From NCBI GenBank assembly GCA_003646875.1, contig QMLT01000017.1, positions 1 through 14,467 on the forward strand: 14,467 nucleotides of DNA, in the 5' to 3' direction. The position numbers were made by a program, and so were the translations under genes. This stretch comes from Deltaproteobacteria bacterium. Its GTDB lineage: Bacteria; Desulfobacterota; DSM-4660; Desulfatiglandales; B25-G16. This document shows positions 1 to 6,188 of the stretch, piece after piece (position 1 is the first letter of the stretch; the number at the start of each line of letters is the position of its first letter). The notes below the pieces were generated by a model. That model was not told the DNA's origin, ran no database searches, and saw nothing but the letters and a program-made list of their open reading frames with translations.

Positions 1-1
1 A

Positions 2-784
2 TTAAATAGAGGATGCGCTCTCTAAAACGGCCATCATCTCCTTATGGATCCTTCCATTGGATGCCAGAATAGATGGAGATTCAAGGAAATAGTTGTTCCC
101 GCCTATATCTGTTACAGTCCCACCTGCCTCCTCTACAAGCAGCCATCCTGCTGCGATATCCCAGGGATTTAATTTAAGTTCCCAGAATCCATCAAATCGC
201 CCTGCTGCAACATACGCAAGGTCTAATGCTGCTGACCCTGCCCTTCTAATAGCCTGTGCCTTGAGGATCATTTTATTAAAGTAATTAAGATTATTGTGTC
301 TGTCTTCACGTATATCATACGGGAAACCGGTAGCTAAAAGACTTTTAATTATTCCGCGAGTATTCGACACATGGATTTCTCTGTCATTTAAAAAGGCCCC
401 CTTCCCTTTTTCTGCCACAAACACTTCATCGAGCATAGGATCATAAATAACGCCTACAATCATGGTATCGAGCCTTTCAAGTGCGATAGAAACACAAAAA
501 TAGGGGTACCCATGGGCATAATTAGTAGTCCCGTCCAGGGGATCTATAATCCATCTGAAATCAGATCCTCTATCTATATCGGTAAATTCTTCCGCCAGGA
601 TATCATGATCGGGAAACAGGGTAGTTATTGTGGAGGTGATCATCTCTTCAGAAATTTTATCTACTTCGGTTACCAGATTAATCTCTCCCTTATAATTTAT
701 TGTATGCGCTGAATTAAGCTTATCCTTGAGAAATATCCCTGCTTCTCGCGCTATTTCTATTGCAAACTCTTTGAAATCCTTCAT
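2..784 (-). CDS. suhB: Inositol-1-monophosphatase family protein (SuhB type)
   Basis: Predicted Mg-dependent phosphatase of the inositol monophosphatase fold, hydrolysing myo-inositol phosphates or a related sugar phosphate in the cytoplasm. The 260-residue protein has the usual family length and is complete, from ATG at 784 to TAA at 2-4. Metal-site motifs are all present: the acidic pair E65-E66, the signature D81-P-L-D84-G-T-T-N, and N206-P-W-D209 followed by AAGWLLVEEAGG near the C-terminus. The family knowledge is firm, but the true substrate cannot be read from sequence: SuhB homologues also act on other sugar phosphates or in rRNA antitermination. It lies downstream of the omptin gene on the same strand with a gap of about 125 bases, so co-transcription is possible but unproven. 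Confidence 0.93.
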   Translation of the reverse strand: MKDFKEFAIEIAREAGIFLKDKLNSAHTINYKGEINLVTEVDKISEEMITSTITTLFPDHDILAEEFTDIDRGSDFRWIIDPLDGTTNYAHGYPYFCVSIALERLDTMIVGVIYDPMLDEVFVAEKGKGAFLNDREIHVSNTRGIIKSLLATGFPYDIREDRHNNLNYFNKMILKAQAIRRAGSAALDLAYVAAGRFDGFWELKLNPWDIAAGWLLVEEAGGTVTDIGGNNYFLESPSILASNGRIHKEMMAVLESASSI

Positions 785-880
785 TCTATTTTATTCTTTT
801 ATAGGATTATTCGAATATGAGAAGGGGAATCATCATAAAATAATCGGTTAACTATTTAGTTTAAATATACTTTATAAGTA

Positions 881-907
881 GCTATTTTCACAGAGTAAAA
901 AAATAGC
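881..907 (-). terminator. Weak hairpin 3' of the omptin gene
   Basis: A perfect 8-bp inverted repeat, GCTATTTT at 881-888 and AAAATAGC at 900-907, with an 11-base loop, begins three bases beyond the omptin stop codon. It could be a terminator or a 3' stabilising hairpin. The stem is AT-rich and no clean U-tract follows on the minus strand, so the call is weak. Confidence 0.25.
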
Positions 908-909
908 AG

Positions 910-1896
910 TTAAAAAGCATATCCTGCGGATAAAGCGCCAAATAGCTGCTCACTTGTGATCTTTTGGTCGATTGTTGCGCTCCATGCCCCATCTGTATAT
1001 TGTTTTTGTCTCCCATCTGTTTTGATATATGTATAATCAAGCTGAAGTGCAAAAAACCAGCTTCGTGAAACATTACACCGCCCTTTTAGCGAAAACAAGA
1101 TAGCATCTCCATCGCAGTCTCCTTCTGAAACCTTGGCCCGTAACACATGGACATCCAGATCTTCTGCATGAACAATTGGCGAATAGCCAAGGCTCGTGAC
1201 GAGACTCCATTTGTTGGTGAATATATACTGTGTTCCGATTTCAATATAAGGAATACTATAGGTCAATTCATATGTTAAATCTACACTGCCAGTTCCTGTG
1301 TAATCATAGCCTGACAGGCCAGAGGGAGACCATTGTCGGTTAAGCTTGCATTCGTAATCAAAGTTCTGATAAATATATCCAACTCCTGCAATAAATGACC
1401 AGTGTGGCCTTTCAAAAAACCTGTGGGAAATATTTATACCCAGTATTAATGCATCAAGGTATGCATCGCTTTGGGAATATACATCCAACTGGGATGGATT
1501 CGTTGAAGTCAACCAGTCTGAGTCTTCCATTTTTCCTGCATCACGTGTATAAGTTTTTTTCACACCTACGCTCACCTTTAAATTTTTTTTTTCGAACTCC
1601 TTGCTTTCCTCAACAGAAATCATCCATATATCTAACGGAAACGTTAATTCGCTTATTGAAAAATGATAGATGCCACTCCCAGATGGAGTGACACACCTAC
1701 CCCCAATTTGATAGGTAGTATCCCCGCTCATTCCGCCAATCCCCACTGTGATATACGTATTGGGTCCCTGTGAAAAAGTTGTAGATTCATGGATCATACG
1801 AGTTTGGAAGACTTCTTTTTCATTTTCACCAGCAAAAAGATACGAAGTAACGCAGAAAATGCTAATAATAATAGGAAGAATAGGTTTTTTTAGCAT
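910..1896 (-). CDS. Omptin-family outer-membrane protease
   Basis: Predicted outer-membrane beta-barrel endopeptidase of the omptin family (OmpT/Pla type, usually cleaving next to basic residues). I chose ATG at 1896 (328 residues) because it opens directly on a signal peptide: MLKK, a hydrophobic run, then cleavage after LFA. A TTG at 1938 would add 14 residues and has a GAGGTGG about 10 bases upstream, so it remains possible. From ATG 1896, the segment MEDSDWLTSTNP carries D125 and D127 with the spacing of OmpT D83/D85. LDVH carries D248 and H250 with the spacing of OmpT D210/H212. The distance between the two pairs (121 residues, against 125 in OmpT) also fits. Other aligned pieces are FIAGVGY, IPYIEIG and a C-terminal GYAF ending in phenylalanine, typical of BAM-assembled barrels. 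The mature length of about 306 matches omptins. The target protein is unknown. Confidence 0.82.
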   Translation of the reverse strand: MLKKPILPIIISIFCVTSYLFAGENEKEVFQTRMIHESTTFSQGPNTYITVGIGGMSGDTTYQIGGRCVTPSGSGIYHFSISELTFPLDIWMISVEESKEFEKKNLKVSVGVKKTYTRDAGKMEDSDWLTSTNPSQLDVYSQSDAYLDALILGINISHRFFERPHWSFIAGVGYIYQNFDYECKLNRQWSPSGLSGYDYTGTGSVDLTYELTYSIPYIEIGTQYIFTNKWSLVTSLGYSPIVHAEDLDVHVLRAKVSEGDCDGDAILFSLKGRCNVSRSWFFALQLDYTYIKTDGRQKQYTDGAWSATIDQKITSEQLFGALSAGYAF

Positions 1897-1993
1897 AGCC
1901 TTGGCCCTTTTATGGCCATCTTTAGGATAAATTTCCAATCGGAAAGTTCCACCTCTTGCTTAGAGAAGTAAGGCTTTATTTACAGAACGCCTT

Positions 1994-2179
1994 CTAATGG
2001 ATGGTATGATAGCCCAACACTTCGGAAACGGTGCTGGCCAGAGCGGTATCCACCTCTATGGTTCTAGTAGGAAGCTTTCTACCTGTTTTTTTCTCCTTCA
2101 GGCTTGCGTGTGCCTGTATAATCCAGGTAACCGCCACATCGGGGGGTACCTCAGATAGAAGCTTTCTTAACTTCTCTTG
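1994..2179 (-). pseudogene. Possible gene remnant or small unannotated ORF
   Basis: Within the 324-base gap between the omptin gene and kdsB, the minus strand is open for 61 codons from a TAG at 2180-2182 to a TAG at 1994-1996. The composition is protein-like, for example LRKLLSEVPPDVAVTW and TIEVDTALASTVSEVLGY. There is no ATG. A GTG at 2135-2137 lies about 10 bases after GAGGT and would give 47 residues. I do not recognise the family. It could be the C-terminal stump of a lost gene, a short real gene, or chance. The rest of this gap holds only AT-rich sequence upstream of kdsB. Confidence 0.3.
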
Positions 2180-2262
2180 CTATTTATTGTTATTTAATGT
2201 AGCGTATACAATATTTTATAAACAAAAACCAACCTAATAAACAGTAAAGTTTAGGATATAGT

Positions 2263-2997
2263 GTGAAAATCGTTGCTGTGATACCAGCGCGGTATCAATC
2301 AAAACGTTTCAAAGGAAAACCCCTCGCCCTGATCGCAGGAAAACCTATGATTCAACATGTCTTTCAAAGAACAAAGGCCTGCCCGGAACTGGATGAAATA
2401 TACGTGGCGACCGATGATCTCAGGATTTATGAATGTGTTCAGGAATTCGGTGGTACCGCAATTATGACAGGTGAAAATCACCAATCAGGAACAGACCGGA
2501 TAGCTGAAGCAGTAGAAACAATTAATCTTGCGGATCGAGATATAGTAGTGAATATACAGGGCGATCAACCAATTTTTCAGCCATCAATGCTGTCTGATCT
2601 CATACAGGCCCTTATCAAAAATCCAAAAATTCCAATGTCTACTTTTATGCATAAAATTATAGATGATCAAGAAATCCATGATACAAACAATGTAAAGGTG
2701 GTTGTGGATAACGATGGATATGCCCTCTATTTTTCTCGTTTACCCATTCCGTTTTACAGGGATAAAAAATCAAAAAAAACGCTTTATTATAAACACTTAG
2801 GGCTGTATGCATATAGAAAAGAATTCTTATCAGCATTCACAAAACTTCCCTATAGCCTATTAGAGCACGCAGAAAAGCTTGAACAGTTACGTGTTTTAGA
2901 GCATGGTTTTAAAATAAAGGTGGTGGAAACAATCTTTGATTCCATTGAAGTAGATACACCCGAAGATATAAAGAAAGTAGAGCAAAACCTTTCCTGA
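2263..2997 (+). CDS. kdsB: 3-deoxy-manno-octulosonate cytidylyltransferase (CMP-KDO synthetase)
   Basis: Activates KDO with CTP to give CMP-KDO and pyrophosphate, the donor for the inner core of lipopolysaccharide; cytoplasmic. The 244-residue length is close to E. coli KdsB (about 248). The N-terminus IPARYQSKRFKGKPL is the nucleotide-binding signature of the family. NIQGDQP (about residues 98-104) matches the conserved metal/nucleotide site, and HLGLYAYRKEFL and LEQLRVLEHG are typical KdsB segments nearer the C-terminus. The start is GTG at 2263, with a modest AGGA a few bases upstream; the signature begins within the first ten residues, so no other start is plausible. It stands alone on the plus strand, converging on the HPr-domain gene. 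No obvious stem-loop terminator follows, only a T7 run near 3020. It implies a diderm cell with KDO-containing LPS. Confidence 0.95.
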   Translation: MKIVAVIPARYQSKRFKGKPLALIAGKPMIQHVFQRTKACPELDEIYVATDDLRIYECVQEFGGTAIMTGENHQSGTDRIAEAVETINLADRDIVVNIQGDQPIFQPSMLSDLIQALIKNPKIPMSTFMHKIIDDQEIHDTNNVKVVVDNDGYALYFSRLPIPFYRDKKSKKTLYYKHLGLYAYRKEFLSAFTKLPYSLLEHAEKLEQLRVLEHGFKIKVVETIFDSIEVDTPEDIKKVEQNLS

Positions 2998-3126
2998 TCA
3001 AATACCTTTGTCTTATTGTTTTTTTAATTGCTCAAAATCCTGTGCAAATTTATTGCTTTGTTAGTGCATGGGCATCTTTTTTTGCTTCAGAATTATTAAG
3101 GCATTATATTTCACAGTTTTCTTATG

Positions 3127-4434
3127 CTATGTCCACAGGTGGGAAAGTTCTGGCGGGAGTATGGCTTGGTTTCCTTTCTCATCTTCTCCATAATTATACT
3201 GTGATAAAAGTTTTAAGTCATGAAGCGCTCTCTTATCACCTTTAAAAACTACTGTTTTATACCCTTTTCTGGCAATTAAACCTCCAGCCAAAGTGATACT
3301 CAATAGACTACTCGCATCATATTCAGCACCATCGACAACTAAGGTTAGTTTAGTTCCATAATATGCTGCGATGCGCGCAACAAGAGCAGCCGGCCTTAAA
3401 TGGAAACCGAGATTTTTCGGGATCTTTAACTCACAGGTATCCATTTCAGTATATTCCCCAAGGATGTCATTTGATAACTTTTTACCTGTGTCTAAATATC
3501 TCCAGGTGTAAAACATCACAAAATTCATCATAATATCCAATATGTCAGAGGCATCGATAATCGCTGATATATCACGACTGGCACTGCCATAGCTGGTTGT
3601 ATTGATATGCCTCTGGTATAAATGAGAAAGCCAGTTGACCAGACTCAGGAGATGCAAAGGCATGGAAATATACCCTCTAAAACTTTTTAATCTTTTATCC
3701 TGTGATTCTAATGGGGTGCGTCTAATATAATGGTCATAGGTAGACTGGAGGTTATGTATAAGAAACATAAGTTCTCTCGATTTCTCCTCATTTACTTTAT
3801 TGGGTATAATATCTTTAAGATCTTTCACGTTACTTTTTCCACTATTCCAGCCAAAAGAGTTAAATTTCTCAACCACATTGAGGTACTGGGTTGCGATCTT
3901 GGCCACTATTTTTTTGGCATCGAATTCATCTTCCTCATCAATGGTATAAGGGAGACGTTTTTGGAAAGAAATTTCTGTGAAACTACCTTTATTCAATGTA
4001 GTTTTGGGAAGTTCAATACCCAACCGTAATGACTCATTTTTAACCTCTTCGTAGAGCGAAAGTATGGTTTCTTCGAGGAATGCCACTATATTGTTGGCTT
4101 CTGCAACAAATGTTTTGCCTTCATCATCGTTAAGGTCATATGAAGGATACCTATTGAGCACATGTTTCAAAATAAAGGCAATCTTTGCAAAGTTCCTGAT
4201 GCATGCGACAAGTTCACCAAAAAAATACCAGGTTTTATTGTCCCGTGCGCAGTGGTCGTCCAGAAAACTCTCCAATTCCTCAGATTCCTCAATCAAATAG
4301 GCATAAAACTTTCTGGTATAGGGCCTATGTTCTCTGCGAAGAAAGTTGTATATCTTGAGGAAACTTTGAGAATATTGTTGAGCGAGCTTGAGAAATTCAC
4401 CTTCTGTAATGACCCTTGTTAAAGATTTTTTCAT
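3127..4434 (-). CDS. Helical protein with C-terminal HPr (PTS phosphocarrier) domain
   Basis: A 435-residue protein with two parts. Residues 1 to about 330 are soluble, predicted mostly helical and rich in charged residues, with no signal peptide or membrane segment; I do not recognise a family. Residues about 333-412 form an HPr domain. NLGFHLRPAA places H345 where the phosphoacceptor His15 of HPr sits, and DASSLLSITLAGG aligns with the Ser46 region, leaving S376 at the regulatory serine position. A charged tail of about 20 residues follows. HPr is normally a free protein of about 85 residues that relays phosphate from enzyme I to sugar permeases, so a C-terminal fusion suggests a phosphorylation-controlled regulatory or scaffold role. 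That is inference. ATG at 4434 has GAAGGGA upstream. No enzyme I, EII or HPr kinase gene lies in this window. Confidence 0.8.
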   Translation of the reverse strand: MKKSLTRVITEGEFLKLAQQYSQSFLKIYNFLRREHRPYTRKFYAYLIEESEELESFLDDHCARDNKTWYFFGELVACIRNFAKIAFILKHVLNRYPSYDLNDDEGKTFVAEANNIVAFLEETILSLYEEVKNESLRLGIELPKTTLNKGSFTEISFQKRLPYTIDEEDEFDAKKIVAKIATQYLNVVEKFNSFGWNSGKSNVKDLKDIIPNKVNEEKSRELMFLIHNLQSTYDHYIRRTPLESQDKRLKSFRGYISMPLHLLSLVNWLSHLYQRHINTTSYGSASRDISAIIDASDILDIMMNFVMFYTWRYLDTGKKLSNDILGEYTEMDTCELKIPKNLGFHLRPAALVARIAAYYGTKLTLVVDGAEYDASSLLSITLAGGLIARKGYKTVVFKGDKRALHDLKLLSQYNYGEDEKGNQAILPPELSHLWT

Positions 4435-4580
4435 AGAAAGATTCCCTTCAAATAAATGTCATACTGGTTATTTTTATCACAATCAGCACGCAAAAAAAAC
4501 GAAATTTAAAATTGGGAATTAACGATTAAAATAGTCGCTTCTCAAACTCTTATGTAACTTGTAAGTTTCTCTAATTTATA

Positions 4581-4720
4581 ACCTTGGAGCGCCTGACCGA
4601 CTCGACATGAGCCTTTCTGCACCTAGCCGTTCGACCTGGAGGCTCTCGACAGGCTCAAGGCCGAGGGGCTCGCCGACATGACGCATGGCCGAGAGGAAGC
4701 GCCGGGGCCAGGCGCTGAGA
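4581..4720. other. GC-rich patch of foreign-like composition
   Basis: A hand count gives 93 G or C in 140 bases (about 66%), against AT-rich DNA on both sides. On the plus strand, one frame is open from 4627 and reads DLEALDRLKAEGLADMTHG before running into AT-rich sequence. This resembles a fragment of a high-GC coding region, but I cannot name a family. The motif TCGACAGGCTCA inside it recalls intergenic palindromic repeats common in many bacterial genomes, so a dispersed repeat is the alternative. Confidence 0.4.
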
Positions 4721-4789
4721 AGGAATATTTTTGTCGAATATGTACCCTGTTTTACGATAACTATACGTTTGCTACATATGGATAACAAA

Positions 4790-4818
4790 ATAGCCCCGAT
4801 TTATCAACTCGGGGCTAT
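4790..4818 (-). terminator. Strong intrinsic terminator, minus strand
   Basis: A perfect 10-bp stem, ATAGCCCCGA at 4790-4799 pairing with TCGGGGCTAT at 4809-4818, with a 9-base loop. On the minus strand it is followed by TTTTGTTAT, the expected U-tract; on the plus strand no T-run follows. No intact minus-strand gene ends here, so the terminator is orphaned. The sequence just before it resembles a 5S rRNA 3' end. Confidence 0.65.
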
Positions 4819-5102
4819 AAAAAGTGTCCGGCGATGCCGTTACTTAATTTATTTTCCTCTTTTCTCCTAATTCTTTTCTAGGAAAAAACAATGTAAGTAG
4901 TAGACGAACATCCCAGACATTTTTATAGACAGCAACTATTATGCCAATAATTGTTTAGCATATTTATGATATAATTACAGTATGTTATATGAATCTTTAC
5001 TAATTATAATTTAATTTGTGTTAGTTTTGACACAGCCAAAAGTGAAATTTAAACACAGTTTTCTTACATGCATTTTTGAATAAAAAACAAATCACTATCA
5101 AG

Positions 5103-5131
5103 TTGACTCACGGGGAGTGAAATGGTACATG
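5103..5131 (+). promoter_or_regulatory. Candidate sigma70-type promoter before tadA
   Basis: TTGACT at 5103-5108 is followed, 17 bases later, by TACATG at 5126-5131, with GATAAT overlapping slightly further on. It is the best -35 match upstream of the tadA/tRNA-Ser group, although the -10 is poor. A second TTGACA at 5027-5032 lies further upstream without a good -10. Confidence 0.3.
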
Positions 5132-5206
5132 ATAATAAAGATAATTATAGTTGAGGATGTATTTGATAACTACCTAAAAATCTTACGATTTTTGGCTATG
5201 CTGTAA
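5129..5206 (+). pseudogene. Truncated response-regulator receiver domain remnant
   Basis: ATG at 5129, nine bases after a good ribosome-binding site (GGGGAGTG), opens a 25-codon frame reading MIIKIIIVEDVFDNYLKILR. This is the classic beginning of a receiver domain: a hydrophobic first strand, the acidic pair E9-D10, then (P)DN and a helix. The frame ends at TAA 5204-5206. Shifting by one base in the TTTTT near 5190 gives FGYAVKQ, the usual next receiver segment (GYxV), so one frameshift is visible. Receiver similarity then stops as tadA begins. It is therefore a broken 5' stump whose translation signals survive. A short leader peptide for tadA is a less likely alternative. Confidence 0.5.
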
Positions 5207-5225
5207 AACAAAAACACAAAACATT

Positions 5226-5681
5226 GTGGACCTTCATTACTTTATGCGAGAGGCTATTAGAGAGGCCAAAGAGGGGTGGCTCAACGGCGAGGTTCCAGTA
5301 GGCGCGCTTTTAATCAACCAATCCGATGAAATTTTAGCCAGAGACCATAATAGATGCATTTCCCTTAATGATCCTACCGCGCACGCTGAAATCCTGGTTA
5401 TCAGACAGGCAGCACAAAAACTTAAAAATTATCGATTGAATGGAGCGACAATGGTTGTTACTATTGAGCCATGCCCAATGTGTATGGGAGCTATTATAAA
5501 TGCCAGATTGGATACCCTCGTTTTTGGGGCATTTGATCAAAAGTGCGGCGCTGCGGGCTCGGTTTACAATCTGCCGGATAATGAAAGACTTAATCACAGA
5601 ATAAGCATAATCTCTCGCATAATGGAACAAGAGTGTCGAGACCTTATGCAGGGTTTTTTTCGAGAAAGAAGGCGCGAATAG
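5226..5681 (+). CDS. tadA: tRNA-specific adenosine deaminase
   Basis: Deaminates A34 to inosine in tRNA-Arg(ACG), letting one tRNA read CGU, CGC and CGA. The 151 residues match TadA length. The zinc site is complete: H53-A-E55 (E55 is the proton shuttle) and P82-C83-P-M-C86. EVPVGA, NDPTAHAEI, NYRL, VFGA and CGAAGS are all conserved TadA blocks, and the C-terminal FFRERRRE matches the usual basic tail. The start is GTG at 5226 with no clear Shine-Dalgarno; an internal ATG at codon 7 would trim the first helix and is less likely. The stop codon TAG ends on base 5681, which is also the first base of tRNA-Ser(CGA), so the two must share a transcript and be separated by RNase P cleavage. A broken response-regulator start lies just upstream. 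Confidence 0.95.
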   Translation: MDLHYFMREAIREAKEGWLNGEVPVGALLINQSDEILARDHNRCISLNDPTAHAEILVIRQAAQKLKNYRLNGATMVVTIEPCPMCMGAIINARLDTLVFGAFDQKCGAAGSVYNLPDNERLNHRISIISRIMEQECRDLMQGFFRERRRE

Positions 5682-5776
5682 GAGAGGTACCGAAGTGGTC
5701 GTAACGGGGTCGACTCGAAATCGATTTGTCTCGTTGAGAGCGGGGCACGTGGGTTCGAATCCCACCCTCTCCGCCA
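5681..5776 (+). tRNA. tRNA-Ser (anticodon CGA)
   Basis: The acceptor stem GGAGAGG (5681-5687) pairs with CCTCTCC (5766-5772), followed by discriminator G and an encoded CCA (5774-5776). The anticodon stem GTCGA/TCGAT encloses the loop CTCGAAA, with anticodon CGA at 5716-5718, reading UCG. A long variable arm, diagnostic of class II tRNAs, precedes the T arm GTGGG-TTCGAAT-CCCAC. The first base overlaps the tadA stop codon. Confidence 0.96.
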
Positions 5777-5778
5777 AC

Positions 5779-5810
5779 AAATGTAATCCCGCTGGTTCAG
5801 GGTTACATTT
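5779..5810 (+). terminator. Hairpin just after tRNA-Ser(CGA)
   Basis: AAATGTAATCCC (5779-5790) pairs with GGGTTACATTT (5800-5810) apart from one bulged T; the loop is 9 bases. It starts three bases after the CCA end. The 3' arm ends in ATTT but no longer U-tract follows, so it may be a terminator or a 3' processing boundary for the tadA/tRNA transcript. Confidence 0.4.
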
Positions 5811-5877
5811 CACAGTCAACTTATGGCTGTAGCCCTTTGGGAATAATTAAATACAACTACATATTCTTATTTCTAAA

Positions 5878-5898
5878 ATATAGCAAATAATGCTATAT
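5878..5898. repeat. Perfect 8-bp hairpin between the tRNA-Ser genes
   Basis: ATATAGCA (5878-5885) and TGCTATAT (5891-5898) form an exact inverted repeat with a 5-base loop. On the minus strand it is followed by TTTTAG, so it could terminate antisense transcription. It may otherwise be structural only. Confidence 0.3.
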
Positions 5899-5910
5899 GC
5901 CACAAACGAA

Positions 5911-5945
5911 GGGCCAAAAGCGAAAGGCCAAAAGTATTTCGCTTT
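5911..5945. repeat. Inverted and direct repeat before tRNA-Ser(GGA)
   Basis: AAAGCGAAA (5917-5925) pairs exactly with TTTCGCTTT (5937-5945) across an 11-base loop. Overlapping this, GGCCAAAAG occurs twice, at 5912-5920 and 5927-5935. The structure ends 11 bases before the mature tRNA. It may be a terminator remnant, an operator, or slippage-generated DNA. Confidence 0.35.
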
Positions 5946-5956
5946 CGCGAAATTAC

Positions 5957-6050
5957 GGAGAGATGTCCGAGCTGGTTTAAGGAGCGCGACTGGAAATCGC
6001 GTGTACTACCAAAAGTGGTACCGGGGGTTCAAATCCCCCTCTCTCCGCCA
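5957..6050 (+). tRNA. tRNA-Ser (anticodon GGA)
   Basis: The acceptor stem GGAGAGA (5957-5963) pairs with TCTCTCC (6040-6046), followed by discriminator G and an encoded CCA (6048-6050). The anticodon stem CGCGA/TCGCG encloses CTGGAAA, with anticodon GGA at 5992-5994, reading UCC and UCU. The long variable arm (ACTACC with GTGGTA) confirms a class II serine tRNA. The T arm is GGGGG-TTCAAAT-CCCCC. Confidence 0.96.
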
Positions 6051-6106
6051 TATATACCGTTAACATCTTCCATAAGCCAAGATTTGAAGATTTATCCGCC
6101 AGACCC

Positions 6107-6133
6107 GCCTGCCGAATGGCAGGCAAGGCAGGC
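6107..6133. repeat. GC-rich hairpin with duplicated 3' arm before dnaX
   Basis: GCCTGCC (6107-6113) pairs perfectly with GGCAGGC at 6118-6124 (loop GAAT), and an identical GGCAGGC follows at 6127-6133, so two mutually exclusive hairpins can form. It lies about 55 bases upstream of dnaX. It looks like a REP-type intergenic element or attenuator-like structure; no U-tract follows. Confidence 0.4.
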
Positions 6134-6188
6134 TCACTTTAGGCGCTTTCATATGGACCAAATGAACGGAAAAAAACACTAATAATTC

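Larger units (their letters stand above)
4435..5128. other. Gene-poor mosaic region
   Basis: About 700 bases without an intact gene. It contains AT-rich upstream DNA of the HPr-domain gene (4435-4580), a strikingly GC-rich patch (4581-4720), an orphan minus-strand terminator (4790-4818) with a possible 5S rRNA tail beside it, then very AT-rich DNA up to a broken response-regulator start at 5129. The mixture of compositions and fragments suggests old insertions and deletions rather than one functional unit. Each part is described separately. Confidence 0.6.

Noticed and set aside
2031..2237. Plus-strand 68-codon frame upstream of kdsB
   Set aside because: It starts at a GTG without a ribosome site, has a hydrophobic Ser-rich composition with no recognisable motif, and the opposite strand looks more protein-like.
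3042..3245. Plus-strand frame with hydrophobic segments between kdsB and the HPr-domain gene
   Set aside because: Its second half is antisense to the HPr domain coding sequence and it has no family motif or start signal.
4576..4788. Minus-strand 70-codon frame across the GC-rich patch
   Set aside because: It is open mainly because the patch lacks AT-rich stop codons. The plus-strand frame is equally open and neither has a recognisable domain.
5334..5819. Minus-strand 161-codon frame
   Set aside because: It runs antisense through tadA and tRNA-Ser, both of which are certain, so it is a shadow.
5681..6050. Integrated element bounded by the two tRNA-Ser genes
   Set aside because: Only about 180 bases separate them, no integrase is present, and the genes have different anticodons and divergent arms, so no attachment duplication is supported.
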